A DNA stretch of 16,113 bases from Rubritepida sp. (GCA_014376425.1 JACMRO010000228.1:1-16113); one strand, 5' to 3'; shown: positions 6,991-14,605, counted from the first letter of the stretch. The notes: generated by a model from the letters alone, not told the origin. Translations and numbers: made by a program.

Positions 6991-9900
6991 ATGTCGCAAA
7001 CCATTTCGTTGAGCCCAGCGGCTGTCTCGCTGCCCGAAGGCAACGCCGGCAGCACTCCGTTCAGTTTCGCCATCAATCGCAGCGGCTCCACCGCGGGTGA
7101 TGCCACCGTATCCATTACCATCACGGGCGGCTTCTTTTTCACTGCGGCCGATATTTCATCGGTGACGATCGGTGGTGTCCCGGTCGCGGGCTTTGCCCTT
7201 GGCTCGCCCTTCACCACCACGCTGACCGGCACGGCAACCACCGTCGCCCTGGTGGTGAACGTGGCCGGCGATACCTTCGTGGAGAGCGACGAGACCTTCA
7301 CGGTCAGCATCGCCAGCGCCACTTCCGGTTACACGTTGGGCAACACCAGCGCCCTCGGTACGGTGCTGGATGATGACGGGACGTTCAGTGCGACCACATC
7401 GATTTTTGCCGTCCAGGGAAGCGGCAGCGCCTCGCCCCTGGTCGGCAACGCCGTCACCATCCAGGGCGTCGTCACCGGCGACTACCAGAATGGCGACGCC
7501 GACACCGGCCGCAATCTGCAAGGCTTCTTCGTCCAGGAAGTCGCGGGCGACGGCAATCCGCTGACCTCGGACGGCGTGTTCGTTTTCCAGGCCGACGCGA
7601 TTCTGGGCGTCAACGTGAATGTCGGCGACATCGTGCGGGTGACGGGCACTGTGGTCGAGTCGTTCGGCCAGACGCAGGTCAACGTTGCCAACTCCAATGC
7701 CGGCATCACTATCGTCTCCGCCGGCGCCTTTACCCCGGCGCAGGTGCTGAGCCAACTGGCGGTCGACATCAGCCTTCCGACGGCCGGCACCGTCTCCGTC
7801 GGCGGCCGGATCATCCCGGACTTGGAGTTCGCCGAAGGGATGCTGGTCCGCATCCCCCAGACGGTGACGATCACCGAAGCCTCCAACCTCGACAGCCAGG
7901 GCGAAGTGCGCGTGGCCGTGGGTGGCCAGGTTACCCAGTTCACCCAGACCAACGCGCCCAACCAGGTCGGCTACCAGACCTATTTGAACAATCTGGGCAG
8001 CCGTTCCCTGCTGGTCGATGACGGGCTGACCGTGTCGAACCCCAGCCCCATCACCTTCCTGGGCAATCCTGTTACCACCGTCACCACGCCGCAGATCGGC
8101 GACAGCCTTTCGGGCCTGATCGGCAACCTGGGCTACTCATCGAACGAGTACCGGCTGCAGGCCAGCAACAGCCCCACGATCATCGACACCCAGCCCCGCC
8201 TGGCGGCGCCCGGGCGGGCCGATGGCGACATCAAGATCGTCGGCACGAGCGTGATGAACTACTTCACCACCTTGGACACCGGTCCTGGCGCTATCACCGG
8301 GCCCGGCGGCGCCTTCCAGCCGCGCGGCGCCAACACCGCGACCGAACTCGCGCGGCAGACACAGAAGCTCTACACCGCGCTGACCGCGCTCGATGCCGAC
8401 CTCATCATCGTCAACGACCTGGAGAATAACGGCTTCGGCGCCGGCAGCGCGATCAAATCCCTGGTGGACGGCTTCAACAGCAGCCTGGGCGCGCCCGGCC
8501 GTTGGACTTTCGTCGACCCGGGCGTCACCTTCCTGGGCGGCGATGCGGTCAAAGTCAGCATGCTCTACCGCGCCGATCGGCTGGCCATCGCCACCGGCAC
8601 CACGGTGCAGGTGTTGGACGACAGCGACATTCCCGGCCTGATCACCGCGGGCCGGCTGCCCGCCAATTTCCTGAGCCAGAGCACGGTGGGCGGCGTTTTC
8701 AACGGCGTGAACGCCAGCCACGCCGTGCTGGTGGCCAGCTTCCAGCAACTATCCAGCGGCGAAGTCTTCACCGCCGCCGCCGTCGACAACAAGGACAGGA
8801 GCGGCACCGGCACTGGCGCCGACGCCGATTTGGGTGATGGTGCCGGCAGCTGGAACAACCAGCGCGCATTGGCGACCCAGGCGCTCGACGCCTTCCTGAA
8901 GACCAACCCGACCGGTAGCGCCGACGCCGACCGTATTATCCTGGGCGATTTCAACAGCTATGCGCAGGAGCGCTCGGTGAAGTTCCTCACCGACACGGCC
9001 GGCTACCGCAACCTGATCGCTGATTTCATCGGCAACCAGAATGCCGCCTCCGTCGTCGTCGACGGGCAGAAGGGCTATCTCGATTACGCCTTCAGCTCGA
9101 CCTCGCTCAAGCCTTACGTGCGGACGGTCGATGAGTGGCGCGTGAATTCGCCCGAGCCCGATGCCATTGACTACAATACCGATTTCGGTCGCTCGACGGC
9201 GATCTTCGACGGCACGGTGGCGAGCCGCTATTCCGACCATGACCCGGTGGTGGTGAATCTCAAGCTCGACCCGGGCCTGCTGGTGGCGCGCGGTGGCGCC
9301 ACGGTCACCGTGGGCGACAGCTTCGGCGTCCTCACCCAGGCCGCGATGGCTGGTGACACCATCACCGTCCGCCGAGCGGCCGCAGTGACCGACGCGAACA
9401 ATGCCGCCATCTACGCCGAAAGTCTGACCATCAACACGGCCGCCGGCTCGGGTGGCTTCTTCCAGATGGGCTTCGGCATCGTCAACCTCATCTTCACCGG
9501 CCAAGGCGGCGTGACCGCGGTGGGCAATGACGGCGGCAATACCATTCTGGGTGATGAGGGCAACAACGCATTCGCGGGCCTGGATGGCAACGACGCGCTG
9601 TATGGCGGTGGCGGCCTGGACCAACTCTTCGGCGGCACCGGCCAGGACACGCTCTACGGCGGCACCGGCAATGACGTGCTGTATGGCGGCGAAGGCAACG
9701 ACAGCATGATCGGCGGCGATGGCAACGACTCCTTCGTCGTCGACGAGGTGGGCGACATCATCGTCGAACAATCCGGGGAAGGCATCGACACCGCCTATGT
9801 GACGGTGAATAACTGGACCAATTTCGCCAGTGTCGAGATTGTCCGCCTCTCCGCCAGCGCCACCCGGCTGTTCGGCTCGTCGGAGAATGAGGACCTGGTG

Positions 9901-10575
9901 TCGAACCAGACCCTGGCCTCGTTCATCGAGGGCAGGGCCGGCGACGATACGTTGTGGGGCAGCGTGTTCAACGACACGCTGAATGGCGGCGTCGGTAACG
10001 ACATCATGCGTGGCCAGGGCGGTGCCGACACCTTCATCGGCGGCGACGGCAACGACCAGTTCGTGGTCTTCGACTCCGGCTCGACCATCATCGAGAATGC
10101 TGGCGAGGGCATGGATATCGCTTGGTTCGTCGGCTCCGGCACCTTCAACATCGGCGCCAATGTGGATCAGGGCCGTTTGGCCGCCAGCGGCACCGGGCTG
10201 ATCGGCAACGCGTCGCTCAACCTGTTGGCCGGCAACAATGCAGGCCTGGCCTCGTTCCTCGATGGCGGTGGCGGCGACGATATCATCTTCGGCACGGCAG
10301 CCGCCGACACGATCATCGGTGGTGCCGGGAACGACACCATCTACACCCAGGGCGGCAATGACGTGCTGCGCTATGACGCCACCGGCTGGGGGATCGACCT
10401 GGTTGGCGGCTTCACGCCGGGCGCGCGCGTCCAGTTCACCGCCGCCAGTGGCGTGACCGCGTTCGGCCAGTTGACCTTGACCCTGGCTAACGGGAATACC
10501 CAGGTGGATGCGGCCGGCGGCAGCATCCTGGTGTTCGGCGCCAGCCTGACGTCGAGTGATTTCATCTTCGGCTGA
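6991..10575 (+). CDS. Secreted RTX protein with Calx-beta, OB-like and EEP (ExeM/NucH-like) domains
   Basis: A 1194-residue protein, probably exported by type I secretion: no Sec signal peptide, RTX nonapeptides near the C-terminus, and a terminal SSDFIFG. Modules in order: Calx-beta-like segment (about 7-125, with GDTFVESDETFTVSIASA); an OB-fold-like region of extracellular nucleases (about 133-245); an EEP phosphoesterase domain (about 412-760) with IIVNDLENNG, KVSMLYR, ILGDFNSYAQE (650-660) and YSDHDPVVVNL; a short segment resembling the start of a beta-helix (about 765-840); and RTX repeats GGxGxDxLxx (about 849-912, 981-1020, 1091-1128). Compared with the ExeM/NucH consensus as I know it, several catalytic positions are substituted (Ser420, Asp476, Asp599, Tyr699), so nuclease activity is doubtful. 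ATG 6991 has GGAG 6 bases upstream; a TTG sits just before it. No T1SS genes are in the window. Confidence 0.88.
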   Translation: MSQTISLSPAAVSLPEGNAGSTPFSFAINRSGSTAGDATVSITITGGFFFTAADISSVTIGGVPVAGFALGSPFTTTLTGTATTVALVVNVAGDTFVESDETFTVSIASATSGYTLGNTSALGTVLDDDGTFSATTSIFAVQGSGSASPLVGNAVTIQGVVTGDYQNGDADTGRNLQGFFVQEVAGDGNPLTSDGVFVFQADAILGVNVNVGDIVRVTGTVVESFGQTQVNVANSNAGITIVSAGAFTPAQVLSQLAVDISLPTAGTVSVGGRIIPDLEFAEGMLVRIPQTVTITEASNLDSQGEVRVAVGGQVTQFTQTNAPNQVGYQTYLNNLGSRSLLVDDGLTVSNPSPITFLGNPVTTVTTPQIGDSLSGLIGNLGYSSNEYRLQASNSPTIIDTQPRLAAPGRADGDIKIVGTSVMNYFTTLDTGPGAITGPGGAFQPRGANTATELARQTQKLYTALTALDADLIIVNDLENNGFGAGSAIKSLVDGFNSSLGAPGRWTFVDPGVTFLGGDAVKVSMLYRADRLAIATGTTVQVLDDSDIPGLITAGRLPANFLSQSTVGGVFNGVNASHAVLVASFQQLSSGEVFTAAAVDNKDRSGTGTGADADLGDGAGSWNNQRALATQALDAFLKTNPTGSADADRIILGDFNSYAQERSVKFLTDTAGYRNLIADFIGNQNAASVVVDGQKGYLDYAFSSTSLKPYVRTVDEWRVNSPEPDAIDYNTDFGRSTAIFDGTVASRYSDHDPVVVNLKLDPGLLVARGGATVTVGDSFGVLTQAAMAGDTITVRRAAAVTDANNAAIYAESLTINTAAGSGGFFQMGFGIVNLIFTGQGGVTAVGNDGGNTILGDEGNNAFAGLDGNDALYGGGGLDQLFGGTGQDTLYGGTGNDVLYGGEGNDSMIGGDGNDSFVVDEVGDIIVEQSGEGIDTAYVTVNNWTNFASVEIVRLSASATRLFGSSENEDLVSNQTLASFIEGRAGDDTLWGSVFNDTLNGGVGNDIMRGQGGADTFIGGDGNDQFVVFDSGSTIIENAGEGMDIAWFVGSGTFNIGANVDQGRLAASGTGLIGNASLNLLAGNNAGLASFLDGGGGDDIIFGTAAADTIIGGAGNDTIYTQGGNDVLRYDATGWGIDLVGGFTPGARVQFTAASGVTAFGQLTLTLANGNTQVDAAGGSILVFGASLTSSDFIFG
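9712..10293 (+). repeat. Internal duplication of an ~84-residue RTX-linked module
   Basis: Residues 908-990 (9712-9960) and 1017-1101 (10039-10293) of the RTX protein are two diverged copies of the same unit. Each opens with GGDGND-x-FVV, continues with a GEG(I/M)D segment, an (V/I)RL or GRL strand, an LASF(I/L) segment and ends in GDD-x2-(W/F)G. The copies are offset by 109-111 residues. This is protein-level duplication with divergence in DNA, not a recent tandem copy. Confidence 0.7.
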
Positions 10576-10584
10576 TGCCAGGAT

Positions 10585-10611
10585 ATCCGCCGGGCCCTAG
10601 GCTCGGCGGAT
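10585..10611. terminator. Strong hairpin after the RTX gene, covering the DUF599 start codon
   Basis: Perfect 8-base arms ATCCGCCG (10585-10592) and CGGCGGAT (10604-10611) continue inward through a G-U pair and GCC/GGC to a 3-base CTA loop, giving a 12-pair stem. It begins 9 bases after the RTX stop, so it could end RTX transcription, although no T-run follows. The 3' arm includes the AT of the DUF599 ATG (10610-10612) and any ribosome binding site, so it could instead control translation of that gene. Confidence 0.5.
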
Positions 10612-11272
10612 GACGCTCCTCGACTTCATCGCGCTGGCGATCTTTCTCGCCTGCTGGGTCGGCTACGCCTTCGTCACCGAGCGGGTGCATTCGATCCGCG
10701 TCCGCAGCGTGATCCACGCCATGGACGAGCATCGCCGGCGCTGGATGGTGGCGCTGCTGGACCGCGCCAACCGGATCTCCGACACCGCGATCATCGGCAA
10801 CCTGATGACGAGCACCGGCTTCCTGGCCAACACCTCGATCTTCATCCTGGGCGGGCTCGTCGCGTTACTGGCGGCGCCGGAGCTGGGCCAACGGGTGCTC
10901 TCCGCGCTGCCCTGGGCCCAACCGCCGGCCTCGGACGCGGCGTGGGAGCTGCGCATCGGCCTGTTGATGTTCATTTTCGTCCGCGCCTTTTTCGAGCTTA
11001 CCTGGGCGTTGCGGCAGTTCAACTACTGCTCGATCCTAATCGGCGGCATCGGCGTGGGGGCGGCGCACACCGCGCAGGCCTTGGTGGCGGCAAAGGTGGC
11101 CAACCGCGCGGCGCGGCACTTCAACACCGGACTGCGCGCCTACTACTTCGGGCTGGCGGCACTGGCCTGGATCGTCCATCCTCTGGCGCTCATCATTGCC
11201 AGCCTGGTCGTGCTGCGGGAGCTGCACCGCCGCGAGTTCCGCAGCGCGGTGCGCGAGGCGCTGGCGGAATAG
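10610..11272 (+). CDS. DUF599 family membrane protein
   Basis: A 220-residue inner-membrane protein of the DUF599 family, whose function is unknown. Hydrophobic segments are visible at about 3-22, 72-90, 115-134 and 178-202, with a possible short one at 140-154. The segment ARHFNTGLRAYYFGLAALAW (168-187) followed by HPLALI is the hallmark of DUF599 proteins, as is SDTAIIGNLMTSTGFLANTS in the first cytoplasmic loop. The start codon is buried in the 3' arm of a strong hairpin and has no separate Shine-Dalgarno sequence, so translation may be limited or coupled. Gene order after the RTX gene and before the polyketide operon does not reveal a role. Confidence 0.8.
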   Translation: MTLLDFIALAIFLACWVGYAFVTERVHSIRVRSVIHAMDEHRRRWMVALLDRANRISDTAIIGNLMTSTGFLANTSIFILGGLVALLAAPELGQRVLSALPWAQPPASDAAWELRIGLLMFIFVRAFFELTWALRQFNYCSILIGGIGVGAAHTAQALVAAKVANRAARHFNTGLRAYYFGLAALAWIVHPLALIIASLVVLRELHRREFRSAVREALAE

Positions 11273-11292
11273 GCGCGGGCTGAGGAGACGCG

Positions 11293-11319
11293 GCAGGGCA
11301 ACCGCACCTTCCGCCCTGC
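11293..11319 (+). terminator. Hairpin between DUF599 gene and polyketide operon
   Basis: Seven-base perfect arms GCAGGGC (11293-11299) and GCCCTGC (11313-11319) surround a 13-base loop, starting 21 bases after the DUF599 stop. There is no T-run, so it may be a weak terminator, a processing site or a leader element of the downstream operon. It lies immediately before a TTG at 11321, which argues against that TTG as the polyketide synthase start. Confidence 0.35.
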
Positions 11320-11347
11320 GTTGGCCTTCACTCACCCGGAGCACAGC

Positions 11348-12409
11348 TTGGCCGACGCCCCCCATATCAACGCCATCGCAACCGCTGTTCCGCGCCATGA
11401 CATGCACGCCGCCTTCCGTACCTTTGCCGCCCTGCAGATCGGTGACGCCAGGCAGCGCGAGGCCTTCGCCCGGCTGGCCGATAAGAGCCACATCGACCAC
11501 CGTCATTCCGTGCTCCAGCCACGCGCCGATGCGCGCGGCACCGAATGTGGCTTCTACCAGCTGGAGCGGTTCCCCAGCACCGGCCAGCGCATGGCCCGCT
11601 ATGAAGCCGAGGCGCCGGCCCTGGCCGAGCAGGCCTGCCTGTCGCTGGGGCTGGAGCGGGACGGGCCGTCCATCACCCATCTGATCATGGCCAGCTGCAC
11701 CGGCTTCGCGGCGCCGGGCGTCGACCACTGGCTGATCCACCGCTTCGGCCTGCCGCATGGTGTCGAGCGCAGCGTCGTGGGGTTCATGGGCTGCCAGGCG
11801 GCGATCAACGCGCTGAAGCTGGCCTGGCACATAGCCCGCAGCGACCCGCATGCCCGCATCCTGGTCATCAACATCGAGTTGTGCAGCCTGCATCTGCAGG
11901 CCGCTTCCGACATGGCGCCGCTGCTGTGCTCGCTGCTCTTCGCCGATGGCTGCACGGCGGCCATCGTCAGCGCGGAGCCGCGGGGCTTGCGGATCGAGGG
12001 CTTCCACAGCGCCATTGTCCCGGAGGCCGCGGGACAGATCACCTGGCGCATCGGTGACCAGGGCTTCGACATGGTGCTGTCGGGCATGGTGCCGCTGACC
12101 ATCGCGCGCGCCCTGCCAGCCCATGCCGATGCGGTGCTGGGTGGCGTGCCGGTGCCCGAGATCACGCATTGGGCTGTGCACCCCGGCGGCCGGTCGATCC
12201 TCGATGCGGTGACGCATGGCATGGGCCTGCTGCCCGGCGCGCTCGACATCAGCCGCGCTGTGCTGCGGGGTTTCGGCAACATGTCCTCGGCCACCGTCAT
12301 GTTCGTGCTGCAGCGCGTGCTGGTGGCGGCGCGCACCGGCGAACGCGGCTGCGCGATGGCCTTCGGTCCCGGCCTCTCGGCCGAGACCATGCGCTTCACG
12401 GCCGCCTGA
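11348..12409 (+). CDS. Type III polyketide synthase (chalcone/stilbene synthase-like)
   Basis: Homodimeric ketosynthase that extends an acyl-CoA starter with malonyl-CoA and cyclises the chain, without an acyl carrier protein. In bacteria these enzymes commonly make alkylresorcinols or alkylpyrones from fatty acyl starters. With the start at TTG 11348 (353 residues; GGAG at 11338-11341, 6 bases upstream) the catalytic triad is complete: Cys149 in GFMGCQAA, His278 in WAVHPGGRSIL and Asn311 in GFGNMSSATV. The ASCTGFAAPGVD segment (115-126) and C-terminal AFGPGLSAE are also family hallmarks. A TTG at 11321 would add nine residues but lacks a ribosome binding site. The stop overlaps the methyltransferase start (TGATG), so the three following functions form one operon. 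The product cannot be predicted beyond a phenolic or pyrone lipid. Confidence 0.93.
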   Translation: MADAPHINAIATAVPRHDMHAAFRTFAALQIGDARQREAFARLADKSHIDHRHSVLQPRADARGTECGFYQLERFPSTGQRMARYEAEAPALAEQACLSLGLERDGPSITHLIMASCTGFAAPGVDHWLIHRFGLPHGVERSVVGFMGCQAAINALKLAWHIARSDPHARILVINIELCSLHLQAASDMAPLLCSLLFADGCTAAIVSAEPRGLRIEGFHSAIVPEAAGQITWRIGDQGFDMVLSGMVPLTIARALPAHADAVLGGVPVPEITHWAVHPGGRSILDAVTHGMGLLPGALDISRAVLRGFGNMSSATVMFVLQRVLVAARTGERGCAMAFGPGLSAETMRFTAA

Positions 12410-13080
12410 TGCTGCGCCAGCGCTCCCGCGCCGCGGAGTGGATGGATGACCCCGAGGCAGAGGGTTTCGACGCCGCGCTGGACGGGCTGGCGCGGATCAA
12501 CCGGCTCAGCCTGGCGGCCCGCCCGGTGCTGGCGTTCCTCGACCAGGTGGCGGCGCGCCACCCCGGCACGCCCTTGCGGGTGCTGGATGTCGGCGCCGGC
12601 GGCGGCGACATGCTGGTCCGCATCGCGGAGTGGGGCAGGGCGCGGGGCGTGACGCTGGAGCTGACCGGGCTCGATCTCAGCCCCTGGTCCGCCCGGCACG
12701 CGGCCGCGAGGGGCGTGCCGGCGCGCTGGATCACCGCCGACCTGTTCGATGTGGAAGAGCAGCACGACGTCGTGTTGTGCAGCCTGTTCGCGCATCATCT
12801 CGACGACGCCACGCTGGTGCGTTTCCTGCGCTGGCTCGAGGCGCGGGCGCGGCTGGGCTGGCTGATCTCCGACCTGCACAGGCACTGGCTGCCCTGGGGC
12901 TTCGTCTGGGCCGCGGTGCGGCTGCTGCGGATGAGCCCGATGGTGGTGCATGACAGCACCGTCTCCATCGCCCGCGGCTTCACCCGGGCCGACTGGCAGA
13001 TGGCGCTGGCCGGGGCCGGGGTGGCGGCACAGATCCGTTGGGCGTTCCCGTTTCGCTGGCAGGTGGCGGCGTTGCGATGA
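12409..13080 (+). CDS. Class I SAM-dependent methyltransferase of the polyketide operon
   Basis: A 223-residue Rossmann-fold methyltransferase. SAM motif I is VLDVGAGGGDML (58-69), the acidic ribose-binding position is in LTGLDLSP (85-92), ITADLFDV (108-115) is motif II and SLFAHHLDD (125-133) is the post-II region. An N-terminal AEWMDDPEA segment is typical of methyltransferases found beside type III polyketide synthases. The ATG overlaps the synthase stop by one base and the stop overlaps the oxidoreductase ATG (ATGA), so translation is coupled on both sides. It most likely O- or C-methylates the ring made by the synthase; that substrate is inferred from context only. The ISDLHRHWLPWGFVW stretch (153-167) is hydrophobic and might contact a lipid substrate. 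Confidence 0.85.
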   Translation: MLRQRSRAAEWMDDPEAEGFDAALDGLARINRLSLAARPVLAFLDQVAARHPGTPLRVLDVGAGGGDMLVRIAEWGRARGVTLELTGLDLSPWSARHAAARGVPARWITADLFDVEEQHDVVLCSLFAHHLDDATLVRFLRWLEARARLGWLISDLHRHWLPWGFVWAAVRLLRMSPMVVHDSTVSIARGFTRADWQMALAGAGVAAQIRWAFPFRWQVAALR

Positions 13081-14108
13081 GCGAGATCGTGGTGATCGGC
13101 GCCGGACCGGCGGGGTGTGCGGCGGCCATCGCGCTGGCGCGGGCGAACCGCCGGGTGACCATGCTGGAACGCACGGCCGAGGCGCAGGAGAGCGTCTGCG
13201 GCGAATTCCTGGGCGGCGATGCGGTGGCATTGCTGCGCGGGCTGGGTGTCGACCTGCCGGCGCTGGGTGCGGTGCGGCTGCGCGGCGCGCAGGCCGCCAC
13301 CGGTCGGCACGAAGCCACCGCCGCGCTGCCCTTCGAGGCCTACGGCCTATCCCGCCGGCTGCTCGACGCTGCCCTGCAGCAATGCGCCCAGGCCGCCGGC
13401 GTGCGGCTGCAACGTGGCGTGGCAGTGCCGGGCGCGCGGCGGCTTGGCGAGGGCTGGGAGGTCGCGGGCCTGCGGACCCGCCACGTCGTTCTGGCGACCG
13501 GCAAGCACAATCTGCGCGGCCATGCCCGGCAACCCGGCCTCGGCGCCATCGGTCTCAAGCTGCACCTGGAGGGGCTGGACCTGCCGCCGGTGGTGAGCCT
13601 GCTGCACTTTGCCGGGGGCTATGCCGGGTTGCAGCCGGGCAATGGCGGGCTGGCCAATCTGTGTGCCGCGATGACCGGCGTGCCGCCCGGCAGCGCCGCC
13701 GCCATGCTGGACCGCATCCGGCAGGGCTCCGCCCTGGCCGAGCGGCTGCTGCGCGATGCGCGGCCGCTCTGGGCCCGGCCGCTGGCGGTGGCGGGCGTTC
13801 CCTATGGCTTCAGGCAGCAGGGCGGGGTGGCGGGGCTGTACCGCATCGGTGACCAGCTGTCGGTCATCCCCAGCTTCACCGGCGATGGCATGGCGATGGC
13901 GCTGGCCTCGGGCCTCGCCGCCGCGCGGGCGATCGCGGCGGGCCAGGACACGGCCGACTTCCATGCCGACTGGCGCCGGCGCGCGGCTGGGCAGATGCGG
14001 CTGGCCGGCGCGGGCGCCTGGCTGATGCGGGCCATGCCGCGCACCTTCGTGGCCGGCATGGCGACGCCGCTGGCGGCGATGGCGATGCGCGGCACGCGGG
14101 TGGCGTGA
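13077..14108 (+). CDS. FAD-dependent oxidoreductase/monooxygenase (geranylgeranyl reductase-like)
   Basis: A 343-residue flavoprotein of the p-hydroxybenzoate hydroxylase/geranylgeranyl reductase-like superfamily. It has the N-terminal dinucleotide fold VVIGAGPAGCAAAIALA (5-21) ending in the acidic MLER (29-32), a CGEFLGGDAV segment (41-50) characteristic of this subgroup, an LATGKH strand (139-144) and the second FAD motif YRIGDQLSVIPSFTGDGMAM (255-274). Third gene of the operon, starting in the ATGA overlap with the methyltransferase. By analogy with the Streptomyces srsABC order (synthase, methyltransferase, flavoprotein), it probably hydroxylates the phenolic ring, for instance toward a quinone. 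A reductase acting on the polyketide is the alternative. Confidence 0.85.
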   Translation: MSEIVVIGAGPAGCAAAIALARANRRVTMLERTAEAQESVCGEFLGGDAVALLRGLGVDLPALGAVRLRGAQAATGRHEATAALPFEAYGLSRRLLDAALQQCAQAAGVRLQRGVAVPGARRLGEGWEVAGLRTRHVVLATGKHNLRGHARQPGLGAIGLKLHLEGLDLPPVVSLLHFAGGYAGLQPGNGGLANLCAAMTGVPPGSAAAMLDRIRQGSALAERLLRDARPLWARPLAVAGVPYGFRQQGGVAGLYRIGDQLSVIPSFTGDGMAMALASGLAAARAIAAGQDTADFHADWRRRAAGQMRLAGAGAWLMRAMPRTFVAGMATPLAAMAMRGTRVA

Positions 14109-14114
14109 TGCCAG

Positions 14115-14134
14115 GGCGGCCCAGGTAGGCTGCC
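14115..14134. terminator. Hairpin in the convergent spacer between oxidoreductase and tspO
   Basis: Arms GGCGGCC (14115-14121) and GGCTGCC (14128-14134) pair over seven positions with one G-U, around a 6-base loop. The structure fills most of the 26-base gap between two convergent stop codons, a position expected for a bidirectional terminator. No T-run is present on either strand, so the call rests on position and symmetry. Confidence 0.4.
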
Positions 14135-14605
14135 TCAGGCCGGCTGCGCCCCGTTCATCCGCCACAGGGTCCAGTTCAGGAAAGCGGCGAAGCTGACCCA
14201 GCACAGATAGGGCACCATCAGCCACATCGCGGTGGCCGAGATCGGCGCGAAGGCCACGATGCAGGCCACGATCGACAGCCACAGCGCCGTCACCCCGTAG
14301 AAGCCAAAATCGGGCCGCTGCATTCCGAAAAACAGTCCTGACCACATCGCGTTCACCACCAGCTGGACGCCATAGACCACCAGCGCCGGCCCGAAGCCCA
14401 CCTGCCGCCACACCAGGTAGCCGGCGATGGCGATGCTGATGTACAGCACCGCCCAGGCCGGGCCGAACAACCAGTTGGGCGGGTTCCAGCGCGGCTTGCG
14501 CAAGGCGGCATACCAGGCGCCCGGCTTGAACACCGCGCCCGACAGCGACACCACGAAGCAGGCGCCGATGAAGCCCCAGAAATTGCCGTCCGTCAGCATC
14601 TGCAT
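14135..14605 (-). CDS. tspO: TspO/MBR family tryptophan-rich sensor protein
   Basis: A 156-residue, five-helix membrane protein of the TspO (translocator protein / peripheral benzodiazepine receptor) family, which binds porphyrins and, in Rhodobacter, modulates tetrapyrrole and carotenoid gene expression in response to oxygen. Diagnostic segments are WYAALRKPRWNPPNWLFGPA (31-50), WAVLYISIAIAGYLVW (51-66), the third-helix QLVVNAMWSGLFFG (81-94) and the last helix PYLCWVSFAAFLNWTLWRMN. Length matches the family (about 155-170). ATG 14605 was chosen as the start; an ATG two codons later (14599) is equally possible and neither has a strong ribosome binding site. It converges on the polyketide operon and diverges from the solute-binding protein gene. 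Confidence 0.95.
   Translation of the reverse strand: MQMLTDGNFWGFIGACFVVSLSGAVFKPGAWYAALRKPRWNPPNWLFGPAWAVLYISIAIAGYLVWRQVGFGPALVVYGVQLVVNAMWSGLFFGMQRPDFGFYGVTALWLSIVACIVAFAPISATAMWLMVPYLCWVSFAAFLNWTLWRMNGAQPA

Noticed and set aside
9520..10380. Repetitive DNA considered as a CRISPR array or satellite.
   Set aside because: The periodicity is in-frame coding for GGxGxD RTX repeats within one long ORF; there are no constant-length spacers or identical repeats.
11348..12409. Possible FabH/KASIII identity for the ketosynthase.
   Set aside because: The GFMGCQAA nucleophile context, the GFGNMSSATV Asn motif, the C-terminal AFGPGLSAE segment and the coupled methyltransferase/flavoprotein fit type III polyketide synthases better than FabH.
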